NCBI RefSeq assembly: GCF_011758565.1
Contig: NZ_JAAMOX010000002.1
Location: forward strand, 1 to 64,000
Direction: 5' to 3'
Source: Lysinibacter cavernae
GTDB lineage: Bacteria; Actinomycetota; Actinomycetes; Actinomycetales; Microbacteriaceae
DNA length: 64,000 nucleotides
This document shows positions 28,215 through 37,089 of this stretch, piece by piece. Under the pieces are notes generated by a model. That model was not told the DNA's origin. It saw only the letters and a list, made by a program, of their open reading frames with translations, and searched no databases. Each line of letters starts with the position of its first letter. Position 1 is the first letter of the stretch. Both the position numbers and the translations under genes were made by a program.

Positions 28215-29720
28215 ATGACAGTTGTAATTGATCCATCCTTTGATCCTGCGCCTTCGCTCAGCCAAACCGTCGACGTTACGGTCGCAACGGGCATCCCCGC
28301 AACAGCTGATGCCGTCGCAATCGCCGTAGCGTCTGAGGGCCCGGTCGCAGAGGCCGTTGGATTCAACCGAGAGTCGCTCATCGCCGCCGGCTTTACCGGT
28401 TCGGTTGGCAGCACGCTCAATCTGCCGCAGCCGACGGGAGCGGCAAAGGTCATTGTTGGCATCGGGGCGCCCGATTCCCTCACCCCCGCAACGCTGCGCG
28501 ACGCAACTGCTGCCTTTGCGCGGGCCGCTGGTAAGCACGGGCACCTGTCATTCGATCTTCGCGGACTCTCTGGCTCAGGCATTGACCCCGCCGTTGCCGG
28601 TCAGGTTGTCACCGAGGGCGCCGTACTCGCTCGCTACCGCTACAACGCCCTCAAATCTGAGCCGGAAAGCGCTCCGCTCGAATCCCTCACGATTGTGGTC
28701 GATGAGGCAACCAACGACGCCGCTGTCCGCGAAGGCGTCGCCCGCGGCCTCATCCTTTCGCGTGCGGGCTCGCTCGCCCGTGACCTCGCCAACACTCCCC
28801 CTCGCCACCTGAACGCGGTGAAGATGGGCGAAATTGCGACCGCGATCGGCGCGCAGACCGGCCTTGAGGTTGAGGTTTTTGACCGCCAGCAGCTCATCGA
28901 TCTTGGATGCGGCGGCTTGCTTGGCGTCAACGCCGGAAGCACCGAAGAGCCACGAATGGTGAAGCTCACGTACCGGCCAGAAAACGGCAAGGGGCACCTC
29001 GCGCTTGTTGGCAAGGGCATCATGTACGACTCGGGCGGAATCAGCCTCAAGCCGTCAAACGCCATGCACCTTGCGATGAAGATGGATATGTCGGGTGCCG
29101 CAGCAGTGTTGGCTTCAATGTCGGTCCTGAAGGAGCTTGGCGCAAGCGTGACCGTCACCGGATACCTGATGTGCACAGATAACATGCCGTCGGGAAGCGC
29201 CACCAAGCTTGGTGACGTGCTCACCATCCGCGGCGGCACAACCGTTGAGGTGAAAAATACCGATGCGGAAGGCCGTCTTGTCATGGCCGACGCCCTCGTG
29301 CTTGCGTCAGAGACAAAGCCGGACGCCATCATCGATATCGCCACGCTGACTGGCGCTTGCCTTGTGGCTCTCGGACCAGACATGGCCGGGCTGCTTGGCA
29401 ACAATCAGGGCTTTGTTGACCAGGTCAAGGCGGCAGCGGAGACCACCGACGAAACCGCGTGGCAGCTTCCGCTCGACCACCGTTATCGAGACCAGCTCAA
29501 ATCCGATGTTGCCGATATCAGCAACCTCGGCGGCGAGTATGCTGGCGCGACCACGGCAGCCCTGTTCCTCAACGAGTTTGTTGACGGCATCCCGTGGGCC
29601 CACCTCGACATCGCCGGAACCATGAAGGTCGACAAGGATGCCTCGTGGCGTTCAATTGGCGCAACCGGATTCGGTGCGCGACTCCTTGCCGAACTCGCGG
29701 TTGGATTCGAGCGCCCCTAG
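28215..29720 (+). CDS. pepA: Leucyl aminopeptidase (M17)
   Basis: The protein has 501 residues from ATG 28215, with GGAGG six bases upstream; the longer frame to 28131 has no ribosome site. Metal and catalytic motifs of family M17 are present: VGKGIMYDSGGISLKP, MKMDMSGAAAVLA and the signature NTDAEGRLVMADAL. The hexameric cytosolic enzyme removes N-terminal residues from peptides with two divalent metals. The C-terminal part contains GAATTAALFLNEFV-like sequence (AGATTAALFLNEFVDG). It ends at a strong terminator. Confidence 0.95.
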   Translation: MTVVIDPSFDPAPSLSQTVDVTVATGIPATADAVAIAVASEGPVAEAVGFNRESLIAAGFTGSVGSTLNLPQPTGAAKVIVGIGAPDSLTPATLRDATAAFARAAGKHGHLSFDLRGLSGSGIDPAVAGQVVTEGAVLARYRYNALKSEPESAPLESLTIVVDEATNDAAVREGVARGLILSRAGSLARDLANTPPRHLNAVKMGEIATAIGAQTGLEVEVFDRQQLIDLGCGGLLGVNAGSTEEPRMVKLTYRPENGKGHLALVGKGIMYDSGGISLKPSNAMHLAMKMDMSGAAAVLASMSVLKELGASVTVTGYLMCTDNMPSGSATKLGDVLTIRGGTTVEVKNTDAEGRLVMADALVLASETKPDAIIDIATLTGACLVALGPDMAGLLGNNQGFVDQVKAAAETTDETAWQLPLDHRYRDQLKSDVADISNLGGEYAGATTAALFLNEFVDGIPWAHLDIAGTMKVDKDASWRSIGATGFGARLLAELAVGFERP

Positions 29721-29730
29721 CTCACGCTCG

Positions 29731-29774
29731 TGCCCTCGTGACGTCGTTATTGCGATCTCACGAGGGCATTCGTG
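29731..29774. terminator. Terminator hairpin between pepA and the LssY_C gene
   Basis: TGCCCTCGTGA and TCACGAGGGCA form a perfect 11-bp stem across a 16-base loop and are followed by TTCGTGTTT. It lies between convergent genes and may serve both. Confidence 0.75.
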
Positions 29775-29783
29775 TTTCTCTGG

Positions 29784-31166
29784 TCAGGACCGGGGGCGCC
29801 TTGCGTAGTCCCGCGCGCTCCGGCTCGAGAGGGCAACCAAGATGAGGATGTACAGCGAGACCTGCAGGAGGTTGTTACTCAGCGTGATGCTCGGCCCTCC
29901 CGTCATGAAGTCAATCGCTTGAAACACCACGCCAAAGGCGCTGACGGACATGAGCCAGACCCTGACCCAGCTGCTCCCCCTAAAGAGCAACGTCCCAAAC
30001 ACAAGCTCAAAAATCCCGCCAAGTAGCGACATCACGACAATAGTCGCAACCGTGAAGTTGAGGATCTCGGTGCTGTCAAGGTCTGGGTCGTCAAGCAACA
30101 CCGTGAGCGAGTCTCGGTACTGATCCCAGGTCAGCAGAATGCCGGTTGCGTAGGCAAACCCGGACAGCGCGCTGAAAAAGACGAGCGCTGCGCCAAGAAT
30201 GGTGGAGATTGGCCGCTTCACGATTGCCGCGCTCTTCGGCGTATCCGCCGTGAGTTCGGCGACGTCGGATGGAGCGTCGGCGTCAGGCTCACTCACCTCA
30301 ACCAAATTCACGTCGATAACCGGCAGATCGCCGTCAGTGGTGATGCTGTCACCGCCGCCGTTTCTGGAGTGATACCCCGTGGAGAAATCCTTGATGACCC
30401 GGACCTTGGTCGAACCGTTGGCCTGCATCATGCTCGCAACGATGTGGTCGCGCTCCACATCGGTATCGGCGTCGATCTTATGTGTAATCTGCAGGGTAAA
30501 GAGCGAAAACCCAACCGAGCGGTCGAAGGTGCCGGCGGCGAGCCAATCCGCCTGATGCCCTCCTGGCAGCATCCAGCCCTCTGGGCATTTCCAGAAGCGC
30601 ACGTGATGCCGTCGGGCCGGATTACCCTCAACCTCTTGCTGATACGCAAAATCTTGCTTATGCCCAAAGAGGAAGAGCGGGCTCACGGGGGCCTCGTCGT
30701 AACTGCGGCGAAGAATCGTTGAGGTGATGATGCGCCAGCTGCTCGCGGCAGTGACCTCGTCGGCCCTCGTCCAACCGGCGGCCTTCAGCACCTCGTGAAT
30801 TTGCTCGCCAGAGCCGGTGAGCGCGAGGTTTACGGGATCGCCAAGCAGCCCGTCGCTTGTCCGTGCACGCCCGATGAAGTAGTTCGGAACGTAAATCTCG
30901 GTCAGGATGCGGTGCAGCCGAGGCAGCACCAGGTAGGCAAGCACCACCCAGAACAGCAGGTAGAACCAAATCTGGCCCCAGCCCCAGCTCCAGCCCTCGG
31001 AGAGGACAAGCCAGGCAAGCCAGACAGAGGCCACCCCGGCAAAAATAAAGAAGGCGTTATCAAAGAAACGCGTGACGGTAAACGATCTTGATGGCGCGGC
31101 CGGCAGCTTTTCCGGCGCGGAAGTGACACCTCCTGCGCTTTCTAACCGTTTGCGTGTCTGTGGCAT
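29784..31166 (-). CDS. Membrane protein with LssY C-terminal domain
   Basis: The protein has 460 residues from ATG 31166 (MPQTRKRLES). Two N-terminal helices (FFIFAGVASVWLAWLVLSEG and IWFYLLFWVVLAYLVLP) are followed by a soluble domain of about 200 residues matching the LssY_C pattern: DPVNLALTGSGEQIHEVLKAAGW, SPLFLFGHKQDFAYQQEV and HHVRFWK. Four further helices close the protein. LssY_C domains have no proved biochemical role. It lies downstream of menA on the same strand after 51 bases. Confidence 0.82.
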   Translation of the reverse strand: MPQTRKRLESAGGVTSAPEKLPAAPSRSFTVTRFFDNAFFIFAGVASVWLAWLVLSEGWSWGWGQIWFYLLFWVVLAYLVLPRLHRILTEIYVPNYFIGRARTSDGLLGDPVNLALTGSGEQIHEVLKAAGWTRADEVTAASSWRIITSTILRRSYDEAPVSPLFLFGHKQDFAYQQEVEGNPARRHHVRFWKCPEGWMLPGGHQADWLAAGTFDRSVGFSLFTLQITHKIDADTDVERDHIVASMMQANGSTKVRVIKDFSTGYHSRNGGGDSITTDGDLPVIDVNLVEVSEPDADAPSDVAELTADTPKSAAIVKRPISTILGAALVFFSALSGFAYATGILLTWDQYRDSLTVLLDDPDLDSTEILNFTVATIVVMSLLGGIFELVFGTLLFRGSSWVRVWLMSVSAFGVVFQAIDFMTGGPSITLSNNLLQVSLYILILVALSSRSARDYARRPRS

Positions 31167-31217
31167 ACGGTTAAGCCTAGGGCACCCCGGTGCCACGGGT
31201 CGGCCAGCCGTGCTGCG

Positions 31218-32216
31218 CTAAAATGCGATCGCGGCACCCATCGCAACCCCAAATGCGAGCGAGGATAAGGTCGTGAGCTTCAAGACCAGAATCAATTCCT
31301 TCGGCGTCTTCGCGGTCAGCATGATGAGGCAGGCGGGAAGTACCAACAGCAAGACAAAGAAGACGATGTATGCGAGCGGGTAGGCAAACGCCAAGATAAC
31401 CGTCCCAACAAACGGCAGCAACATGCAGACCACATAGAGGATGCGCGAGGCTCGGTCACCGATGCGTACGGAGAGCGTGCGCTTGCCCGCGACCGTATCG
31501 GTTTGGATATCCCTGATGTTGTTTGCCAGCAACGTGGCAACCGCAAGCAACCCGATGGAGACCGCTCCAAGCCACGCCTCCTGTGGAATAACGGTCGACT
31601 GGATGTAGACGGTTCCGATCGTGGCAACAAGGCCAAAGAAGATGAAGACCATGAGCTCGCCGAGGCCGGCGTAGCCGTAGGGCCGTTTGCCTCCCGTGTA
31701 GAACCAGGCAGCGAGAAGAGCGACGGCGCCAACCGCGAGCATCCACCAGTGACCCGTGATGATCACAATGACGAGCCCTGCGATTGCAGCAATGGCAAAC
31801 CAGCAGAGGGCAACCGTCAATACCGTTTTGGGCTTGGCTTTGCCTGAGGCGGTGAGGCGCTGCGGGCCGACCCGATGTGCGTCAGTTCCACGGATTCCGT
31901 CGGAGTAATCATTTGCAAAGTTCACGCCGATCTGCAGTGCAAGGGCCACCACAAGCGCAAGAAGACTCAGGGTGAGGTCAAACGACTTGAGCATGTAGGC
32001 AATACCCGCACCAAGCGCGACGGGCGCGATCGCAAGGGGAAGCGTGCGGGCCCGCAGGCCGGAGACCCAATCGCCAAAGGTGGCAGGGGTGCGGTGCTGC
32101 GGGGATACCCGGATGTGGTGCCCTTTACCACTCGCTTTTTTGGCGTGCGCGGATCGCGCCTTTACCTCTGCGAGTCGTTGGGCCTGCAAAGATCGTTTGC
32201 GAGAGTTTGATGCCAC
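31218..32216 (-). CDS. menA: 1,4-dihydroxy-2-naphthoate polyprenyltransferase
   Basis: The protein has 332 residues with about eight membrane helices of the UbiA fold. The two aspartate-rich motifs are NFANDYSDGIRGTD and NNIRDIQTDTVAGKRT. It attaches the polyprenyl chain to dihydroxynaphthoate at the membrane. A basic N-terminal extension of about 45 residues (MASNSRKRSLQAQRL) precedes the fold. It is the last men gene of the menB-carboxylesterase-menE-menA group. Confidence 0.94.
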   Translation of the reverse strand: MASNSRKRSLQAQRLAEVKARSAHAKKASGKGHHIRVSPQHRTPATFGDWVSGLRARTLPLAIAPVALGAGIAYMLKSFDLTLSLLALVVALALQIGVNFANDYSDGIRGTDAHRVGPQRLTASGKAKPKTVLTVALCWFAIAAIAGLVIVIITGHWWMLAVGAVALLAAWFYTGGKRPYGYAGLGELMVFIFFGLVATIGTVYIQSTVIPQEAWLGAVSIGLLAVATLLANNIRDIQTDTVAGKRTLSVRIGDRASRILYVVCMLLPFVGTVILAFAYPLAYIVFFVLLLVLPACLIMLTAKTPKELILVLKLTTLSSLAFGVAMGAAIAF

Positions 32217-32287
32217 GGGTAATTCTCCATTCTGCCACCCGCCAGTCTAGGGCCAGTCGCTCCGCGTGTGCCGTTTTCGGGCGAGAT

Positions 32288-33442
32288 TCAGGCGTCGTCG
32301 CTCGGTATATTCCGTATCATGTCAGCGATAAGCACACGGTCGGGTTTACCGCCGGGGAGCTCGGGGATGCTTGGCAACCGCAAGATTCTTGCCGGCGCTG
32401 CGGCGCGGCCGAGCGCATCCGTGATGGTGCGTCGAAGTTGCGTGAGGTCTGATGACACATCCGATTCCGGAACAACCACAACGGGTACCTGACCCCACTC
32501 TGCGCTGTCGACCCCAAGCACAACCGCCTCCGCGTAGCCATCGAGGCCACGCACCACTCGCTCAACCGAGTCGAGTGCGACATTTGTGCCACCGCTGATG
32601 ATGACATTATCTCGCCGGCCAAGCACCGTGAGGACGCCGTCGTCAAGCCGGCCAAGGTCTCCGGTGCGGTACCAGCGACCGTGAGCATCCGAAAGAAACG
32701 ACGCCGCGGTTTTGGCGGGGTCACCAAGATATTCGCGCGCGAGCGTTGGACCGGAGAGCTGTATCTCGCCATCGCTGATGCGCACGACTGTGGCCCCAAT
32801 GCCGCGGCCGTCGTAGACGCAGCCTCCGCTCGTCTCGGTTGACCCGTAACTACGGACGACGGGAAGTCCAAGCCGCCCGGCTCGCTCAAGCCAGGCAGGG
32901 GGAACTCCCTGCCCCCCAACGAGGAGCGCAGCAAACCTTGCCGCGCGAAACCGGTCAGCCGGAGTTGCTTCGAGGTGCTCAATGAGCCGATGCAGTTGGG
33001 CGGGTACCAGAGAAACGTAAACCCTCTCGGCGGTTGCCCGATCGAGATCATCAAGAAGAGCAGCTGGCGAAAACGATCCGCGGTGGCCGATAACCGGCTG
33101 AACTCCGGCCAGCGTCGACCGGAGCAGCGTGTGGATGCCAGAAACGAGGTGAGCGGGGAGAACCGAAACCCATTGCCCAACACCACCGAGCGCCTCGGCA
33201 GTTGCCTCCGCGCTCGCAATCAACGCCTCTCGTCCGAGGGCAACGCTTTTTGGCGTGCCCGTTGACCCGGACGTATGAATCACGAGCCCGATCGCAGCGT
33301 CAACGGTCGCCGGCACGCCAGTAGGAGGTTTGGTCCCAGACGGCACGGGAAGCAACGCAAAATCACCGGCGAGGACGCCGTCAAGCTGCGCGAGCACATC
33401 CGCTGGTTCTGCAACCTCAAGCACACGAAGTGGAATCGTCAT
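32288..33442 (-). CDS. menE: o-Succinylbenzoate-CoA ligase
   Basis: The protein has 384 residues, short for the ANL adenylating family but normal for actinobacterial MenE. Motifs: HTSGSTGTPKSVALG (P-loop), YGSTETSGGCVYDG, YRTGDLGRLDDGVLTVLGR and the C-terminal LPGGKPDR with the catalytic Lys. It activates o-succinylbenzoate with ATP and CoA. Only nine bases separate it from the carboxylesterase gene upstream. Confidence 0.93.
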   Translation of the reverse strand: MTIPLRVLEVAEPADVLAQLDGVLAGDFALLPVPSGTKPPTGVPATVDAAIGLVIHTSGSTGTPKSVALGREALIASAEATAEALGGVGQWVSVLPAHLVSGIHTLLRSTLAGVQPVIGHRGSFSPAALLDDLDRATAERVYVSLVPAQLHRLIEHLEATPADRFRAARFAALLVGGQGVPPAWLERAGRLGLPVVRSYGSTETSGGCVYDGRGIGATVVRISDGEIQLSGPTLAREYLGDPAKTAASFLSDAHGRWYRTGDLGRLDDGVLTVLGRRDNVIISGGTNVALDSVERVVRGLDGYAEAVVLGVDSAEWGQVPVVVVPESDVSSDLTQLRRTITDALGRAAAPARILRLPSIPELPGGKPDRVLIADMIRNIPSDDA

Positions 33443-33451
33443 CCACTCAGC

Positions 33452-34930
33452 CTAACGCCGCCCATCCCACAGTATTCGTGTCTCCCGTTGCGGGTCCCGA
33501 AGTACTCCGCCGGTGAGTCCGAACTGCCGGACGGCCCGAGATTCGGCATCGTAGGCCGGCCAACCGGGGTCGCCGGTTGCGGCAAATCGCACCCAGGCAC
33601 CGTGGATATCGTCGGCAACAGATTGTGGGGCCGCGGCGCCAACCAGCAGGGCCCAATCTGGGCTGTCCAAGTTGTCAAAGACAAACGGGAGCTCAACTCC
33701 GTGGCACGCCCCAAGCGTGTTCTCAAACGCTGGCGAGCGCCAAGCAAATTCGTAGACGTGTGTTCCCGGTTTGGCCTCGGCCACTCGAATTGCCGGAATG
33801 CGGTAGAACCAGTCCGTCAGGATGTGCCCAAACGCTGCCCCTGCCGAGGCCCTTGGATAGGCGGCCCGGTACGCACGAACCGCCCTCACCGGGGGCAGCC
33901 CGATCTGAAGCGTTGCCGCGTACAACAGCCACGAGCGGATGCGCGTGAGACGACCGCTCGGCACCAACAGAAACAGCGCCTCCTCTGCGTTGTTCCCAAC
34001 CATAAGATCGATGCCGTTGGCTGCCCCGCCGGCGATTGCATCGATTGGCCGCTCTGGAAGCGTCAACCCGTCAACCACCGGCTCAAACGGCAATCGGTTG
34101 GTCGCAACATCACCCCAGCGCTTTTTGGACGGCTTCTTAGCAACTTCGGCCGCAACGGTTGCCTCTGCCTCGCGAAGACGATCCCGCGAGACGTTGGCGA
34201 TCGCCTCGCGCGACCGCTCAACGCCAAGAAGGTCAGCGACGCGGTTCGCAACCGCAATCGCTGACGACGAGCTGATGGCATGGTGGGCAGCGCCCGATTG
34301 CATGATCGCGCGGCGAAAGAGGCCGTTTGCGGCTGGCATCGCCAGCAGGGCGCCGATGCTCATGCCACCTGCGGATTCCCCAAACACCGTCACGTTTTCT
34401 GGGTCGCCACCAAACTGGGCAACATTGTCGCGCACCCACTCCAGCGCGGCGATCTGGTCGAGGATGCCTAGGTTGGCAGTCCCCTCGCCGAACCACAGGA
34501 ATCCGTCGGCAGCGAGCCGATAATTGATCGAGACAAACACGATCCCATCCCGCGCGAACCGTCCGCCGTCGTACCCGGGAATCGCGCCGGAGCCCATCGT
34601 CCACGAGCCACCATGGATAAACACCATCACGGGCCGCGAACCAGATGTCGCCGTCGTCCACACGTTGAGGTTGAGATAGTCGTCGCCCTCAATGACGACG
34701 TTTGGAATCAGGCCGGCGAGCGGCCCGTTCAGGTCTCGTTGTGGGGCCGTGGCACCGAAGCGAGTCGCATCGAGCGGCTCAGCCCACGGACATCGCCGCT
34801 GTGGCGGCTCAAACCGGTTGACCCCCGACGGCGGCTCCGCATACGGAATGCCACGGAACACGAGGATACCGTCGGCCCTCGCTTCCCCGACCACGTCACC
34901 GTTCTGCGTCGTCACCGTTGGTTGCATCAT
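33452..34930 (-). CDS. Type B carboxylesterase/lipase family protein
   Basis: The protein has 492 residues from ATG 34930, with GAGGGGA upstream. It has the carboxylesterase signatures FRGIPYAEPPSGVNRF, FIHGGSWTMGSGA (oxyanion hole), the nucleophile elbow VTVFGESAGGMSIGAL and the His region GACHGVELPFVFDN. The family hydrolyses esters. It sits inside the menB-menE-menA operon (55 bases after menB and nine before menE). No MenH or DHNA-CoA thioesterase is visible in the window, so a role in the pathway can be asked, but the family is not known for it. Confidence 0.9.
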   Translation of the reverse strand: MMQPTVTTQNGDVVGEARADGILVFRGIPYAEPPSGVNRFEPPQRRCPWAEPLDATRFGATAPQRDLNGPLAGLIPNVVIEGDDYLNLNVWTTATSGSRPVMVFIHGGSWTMGSGAIPGYDGGRFARDGIVFVSINYRLAADGFLWFGEGTANLGILDQIAALEWVRDNVAQFGGDPENVTVFGESAGGMSIGALLAMPAANGLFRRAIMQSGAAHHAISSSSAIAVANRVADLLGVERSREAIANVSRDRLREAEATVAAEVAKKPSKKRWGDVATNRLPFEPVVDGLTLPERPIDAIAGGAANGIDLMVGNNAEEALFLLVPSGRLTRIRSWLLYAATLQIGLPPVRAVRAYRAAYPRASAGAAFGHILTDWFYRIPAIRVAEAKPGTHVYEFAWRSPAFENTLGACHGVELPFVFDNLDSPDWALLVGAAAPQSVADDIHGAWVRFAATGDPGWPAYDAESRAVRQFGLTGGVLRDPQRETRILWDGRR

Positions 34931-34985
34931 TGCGTTCCCCTCATCGTCAGTGGTTGTCCTCACGGGGGTGAGCGGTGTTTCTTTG

Positions 34986-35897
34986 TTAGTAGTGGTACGG
35001 AAACTCACTCCAGTCGGGATCGCGCTTTTCTAGGAATGAGTCTCGGCCCTCTACGGCCTCGTCGGTTCCATACGCGAGGCGGGTGGCCTCCCCCGCAAAA
35101 ATCTGTTGCCCAACGAGCCCATCGTCAACCGCGTTAAAGGCATATTTGAGCATCCGGATTGCCGTTGGCGATTTGCCAAGAATCTCGTTGGCCCACTCAA
35201 GGCCCGTCGCCTCAAGCTGCTCGTGCGGCACAACGGCGTTCACCGCGCCCATTTCATACGCGCGCTGGGCGCTGTACTCACGGGCGAGGAAGAAGATTTC
35301 GCGGGCGTTCTTCTGCCCAATCTGCTTCGCAAAATACGCGCTGCCGTAGCCAGCGTCAAACGAGCCGACATCGGCATCCGTCTGCTTGAAGCGAGCATGC
35401 TCCTCGCTCGCGATGCTCAGGTCGCACACAACATTGAGCGAGTGCCCACCACCGGCCGCCCAACCTGGCACAAGGGCGATGACAACCTTCGGCATGAAGC
35501 GGATCAGGCGCTGCACCTCAAGGATGTGGAGCCGCCCGCTCCTGGCTTTGTCGATTCCGGATGCCGTGACATCGTCGGAATACTTATAACCGTCGCGTCC
35601 ACGGATGCGCTGGTCTCCACCGCTGCAGAACGCCCAGCCACCGTCCTTGGCGCTTGGCCCGTTGCCGGTAAGAAGAACGACGCCGATTTTCGGGTTTGTG
35701 CGGGCATCTTCAAGGGCACCGTAGAGCTCATCAACCGTGTGGGGCCTGAAGGCGTTGCGCACCTCTGGGCGGTTAAACGCGATTCGGGCGATGCGCCCCG
35801 TCACATCATGGTGGTACGTGATGTCGGTGAGGTTTGCGCTGCCGGGTGCATCAACCCACGCCTCCGGGTCAAAGATCTCTGAAACTACTGAAGCCAT
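34986..35897 (-). CDS. menB: 1,4-dihydroxy-2-naphthoyl-CoA synthase
   Basis: The protein has 303 residues from ATG 35897. It is a crotonase-fold enzyme: FNRPEVRNAFRPHTVDEL, WAFCSGGDQRIRGRDGY, VPGWAAGGGHSLNVVCDLS and the catalytic TDADVGSFDAGYGSAY motif. It cyclises o-succinylbenzoyl-CoA to the naphthoyl-CoA. It is divergent from menC across 65 bases and heads the operon with the carboxylesterase, menE and menA. Confidence 0.96.
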   Translation of the reverse strand: MASVVSEIFDPEAWVDAPGSANLTDITYHHDVTGRIARIAFNRPEVRNAFRPHTVDELYGALEDARTNPKIGVVLLTGNGPSAKDGGWAFCSGGDQRIRGRDGYKYSDDVTASGIDKARSGRLHILEVQRLIRFMPKVVIALVPGWAAGGGHSLNVVCDLSIASEEHARFKQTDADVGSFDAGYGSAYFAKQIGQKNAREIFFLAREYSAQRAYEMGAVNAVVPHEQLEATGLEWANEILGKSPTAIRMLKYAFNAVDDGLVGQQIFAGEATRLAYGTDEAVEGRDSFLEKRDPDWSEFPYHY

Positions 35898-35962
35898 GCC
35901 CTTCAGCCTACCGGCGACCGAGGGATCAGCGTCCGTCAATCGGCCGGTGAGAGAATAGGTAC

Positions 35963-36949
35963 ATGGCACACACCCTCGGCGATATTCTCGCGTCACTTCG
36001 AGTGGTGAGCATTCCCACTCGCACACGATTCCGCGGCATAACCACCCGTGAGGCCGCGCTCTTTGAGGGGCCGGAGGGTTGGACCGAGTTCTCGCCCTTC
36101 CTCGAATACGACGATATCGAGGCCGCAAGTTGGCTTGCCGCTGCCCTCGATTTTGGCTGGCGGCCAACGCCCCCGCTCATTCGGGATCGGGTGCTCGTCA
36201 ACGCGACCGTTCCGGCCGTTGGCGCCGAGCAGGTAGCCGAGATTCTCTCGCGCTTCGACGGCTGCACCACCGCAAAGATCAAAGTTGCCGAACGAGGCCA
36301 AACGCTCGACGACGATGTTGCACGTGTGGCCGAAGTTCGTCGAATCATGGGTCAGGGTGCCAACATCCGGATCGATGCCAACGGGGCCTGGTCTGTAGCG
36401 GAGGCGCTAACGGCCATCCGCGCGCTCGAGGGGCTCAATCTCGAGTACGTCGAGCAGCCGTGCGCGACCGTGAGCGAGCTCGAGCAGCTTCGCGCGCTTG
36501 TGCTGGCAGACGGGCTCACGGTGCGCATTGCGGCGGACGAAAGCGTGCGAAAGGCATCCGACCCGATTGAGGTCGCGCGGCGCGGGGCAGCGGATGTTGT
36601 CGTGATCAAGGCCCAACCTCTCGGCGGCATCCACACGGCAATGGCAGTCGCTGCCGAAGCTGGCCTACCAACCGTCGTCTCAAGCGCGCTTGACACTTCA
36701 GTTGGTATTTCGATGGGGTTGCACCTCGCAGCGGCACTTCCCGAGCAGCCGTTCGCGGCTGGACTCGCCACCGCCGCGCTACTCGCGGGCGACGTCACCG
36801 ATGACTCGCTGCTGCCGTCGGATGGAGCACTTCGTGTGCGACGAGTCGCCCCCTCCGACACGCTCTTGGCCAGCTATGCTGCCTCAACCGAACGCGCCGG
36901 CTGGTGGGCTTCCCGCATCCGCCGCACCTACGAACTCCTCGAACAATAG
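35963..36949 (+). CDS. menC: o-Succinylbenzoate synthase
   Basis: The protein has 328 residues. It belongs to the enolase superfamily: the catalytic TAKIKVAERG, metal ligands in IRIDANGAWS, EYVEQPC and IAADESVRK, and the second lysine in VVIKAQPLGG. It dehydrates SHCHC to o-succinylbenzoate, the substrate of MenE. ATG 35963 lies in the divergent spacer with menB. The first palindromic repeat begins at the base after its stop codon. Confidence 0.95.
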   Translation: MAHTLGDILASLRVVSIPTRTRFRGITTREAALFEGPEGWTEFSPFLEYDDIEAASWLAAALDFGWRPTPPLIRDRVLVNATVPAVGAEQVAEILSRFDGCTTAKIKVAERGQTLDDDVARVAEVRRIMGQGANIRIDANGAWSVAEALTAIRALEGLNLEYVEQPCATVSELEQLRALVLADGLTVRIAADESVRKASDPIEVARRGAADVVVIKAQPLGGIHTAMAVAAEAGLPTVVSSALDTSVGISMGLHLAAALPEQPFAAGLATAALLAGDVTDDSLLPSDGALRVRRVAPSDTLLASYAASTERAGWWASRIRRTYELLEQ

Positions 36950-37029
36950 CCCGCGCACAACACAATCGAGGTCGCAGAACATGTCGCGTTTCCTGCGAAA
37001 CAGCGCATTTGTTGCGACCTCGATTGGCG
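36950..37029. repeat. 80-bp palindromic repeat, copy A
   Basis: This copy is identical to copy B at 38231-38310 except for one base (CGCAGAAC here, CGCAAAAC there). It contains a perfect 14-bp inverted repeat (CAATCGAGGTCGCA at 36963-36976 with its complement at 37013-37026) and an inner GTTTC-CTGC-GAAAC hairpin. It begins directly after the menC stop. It may be a REP/MITE-like element; no transposase is near. Confidence 0.92.
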
Positions 37030-37089
37030 TCAGATGCTTTTCTGGGGATAACTTCTGCAGCCCTCATCGAAAAGTGACAGGCTGCCAGG

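Noticed and set aside
33275-34264. A 329-codon forward frame over the carboxylesterase and menE
   Set aside because: It crosses two well-supported minus-strand genes and has no family match.
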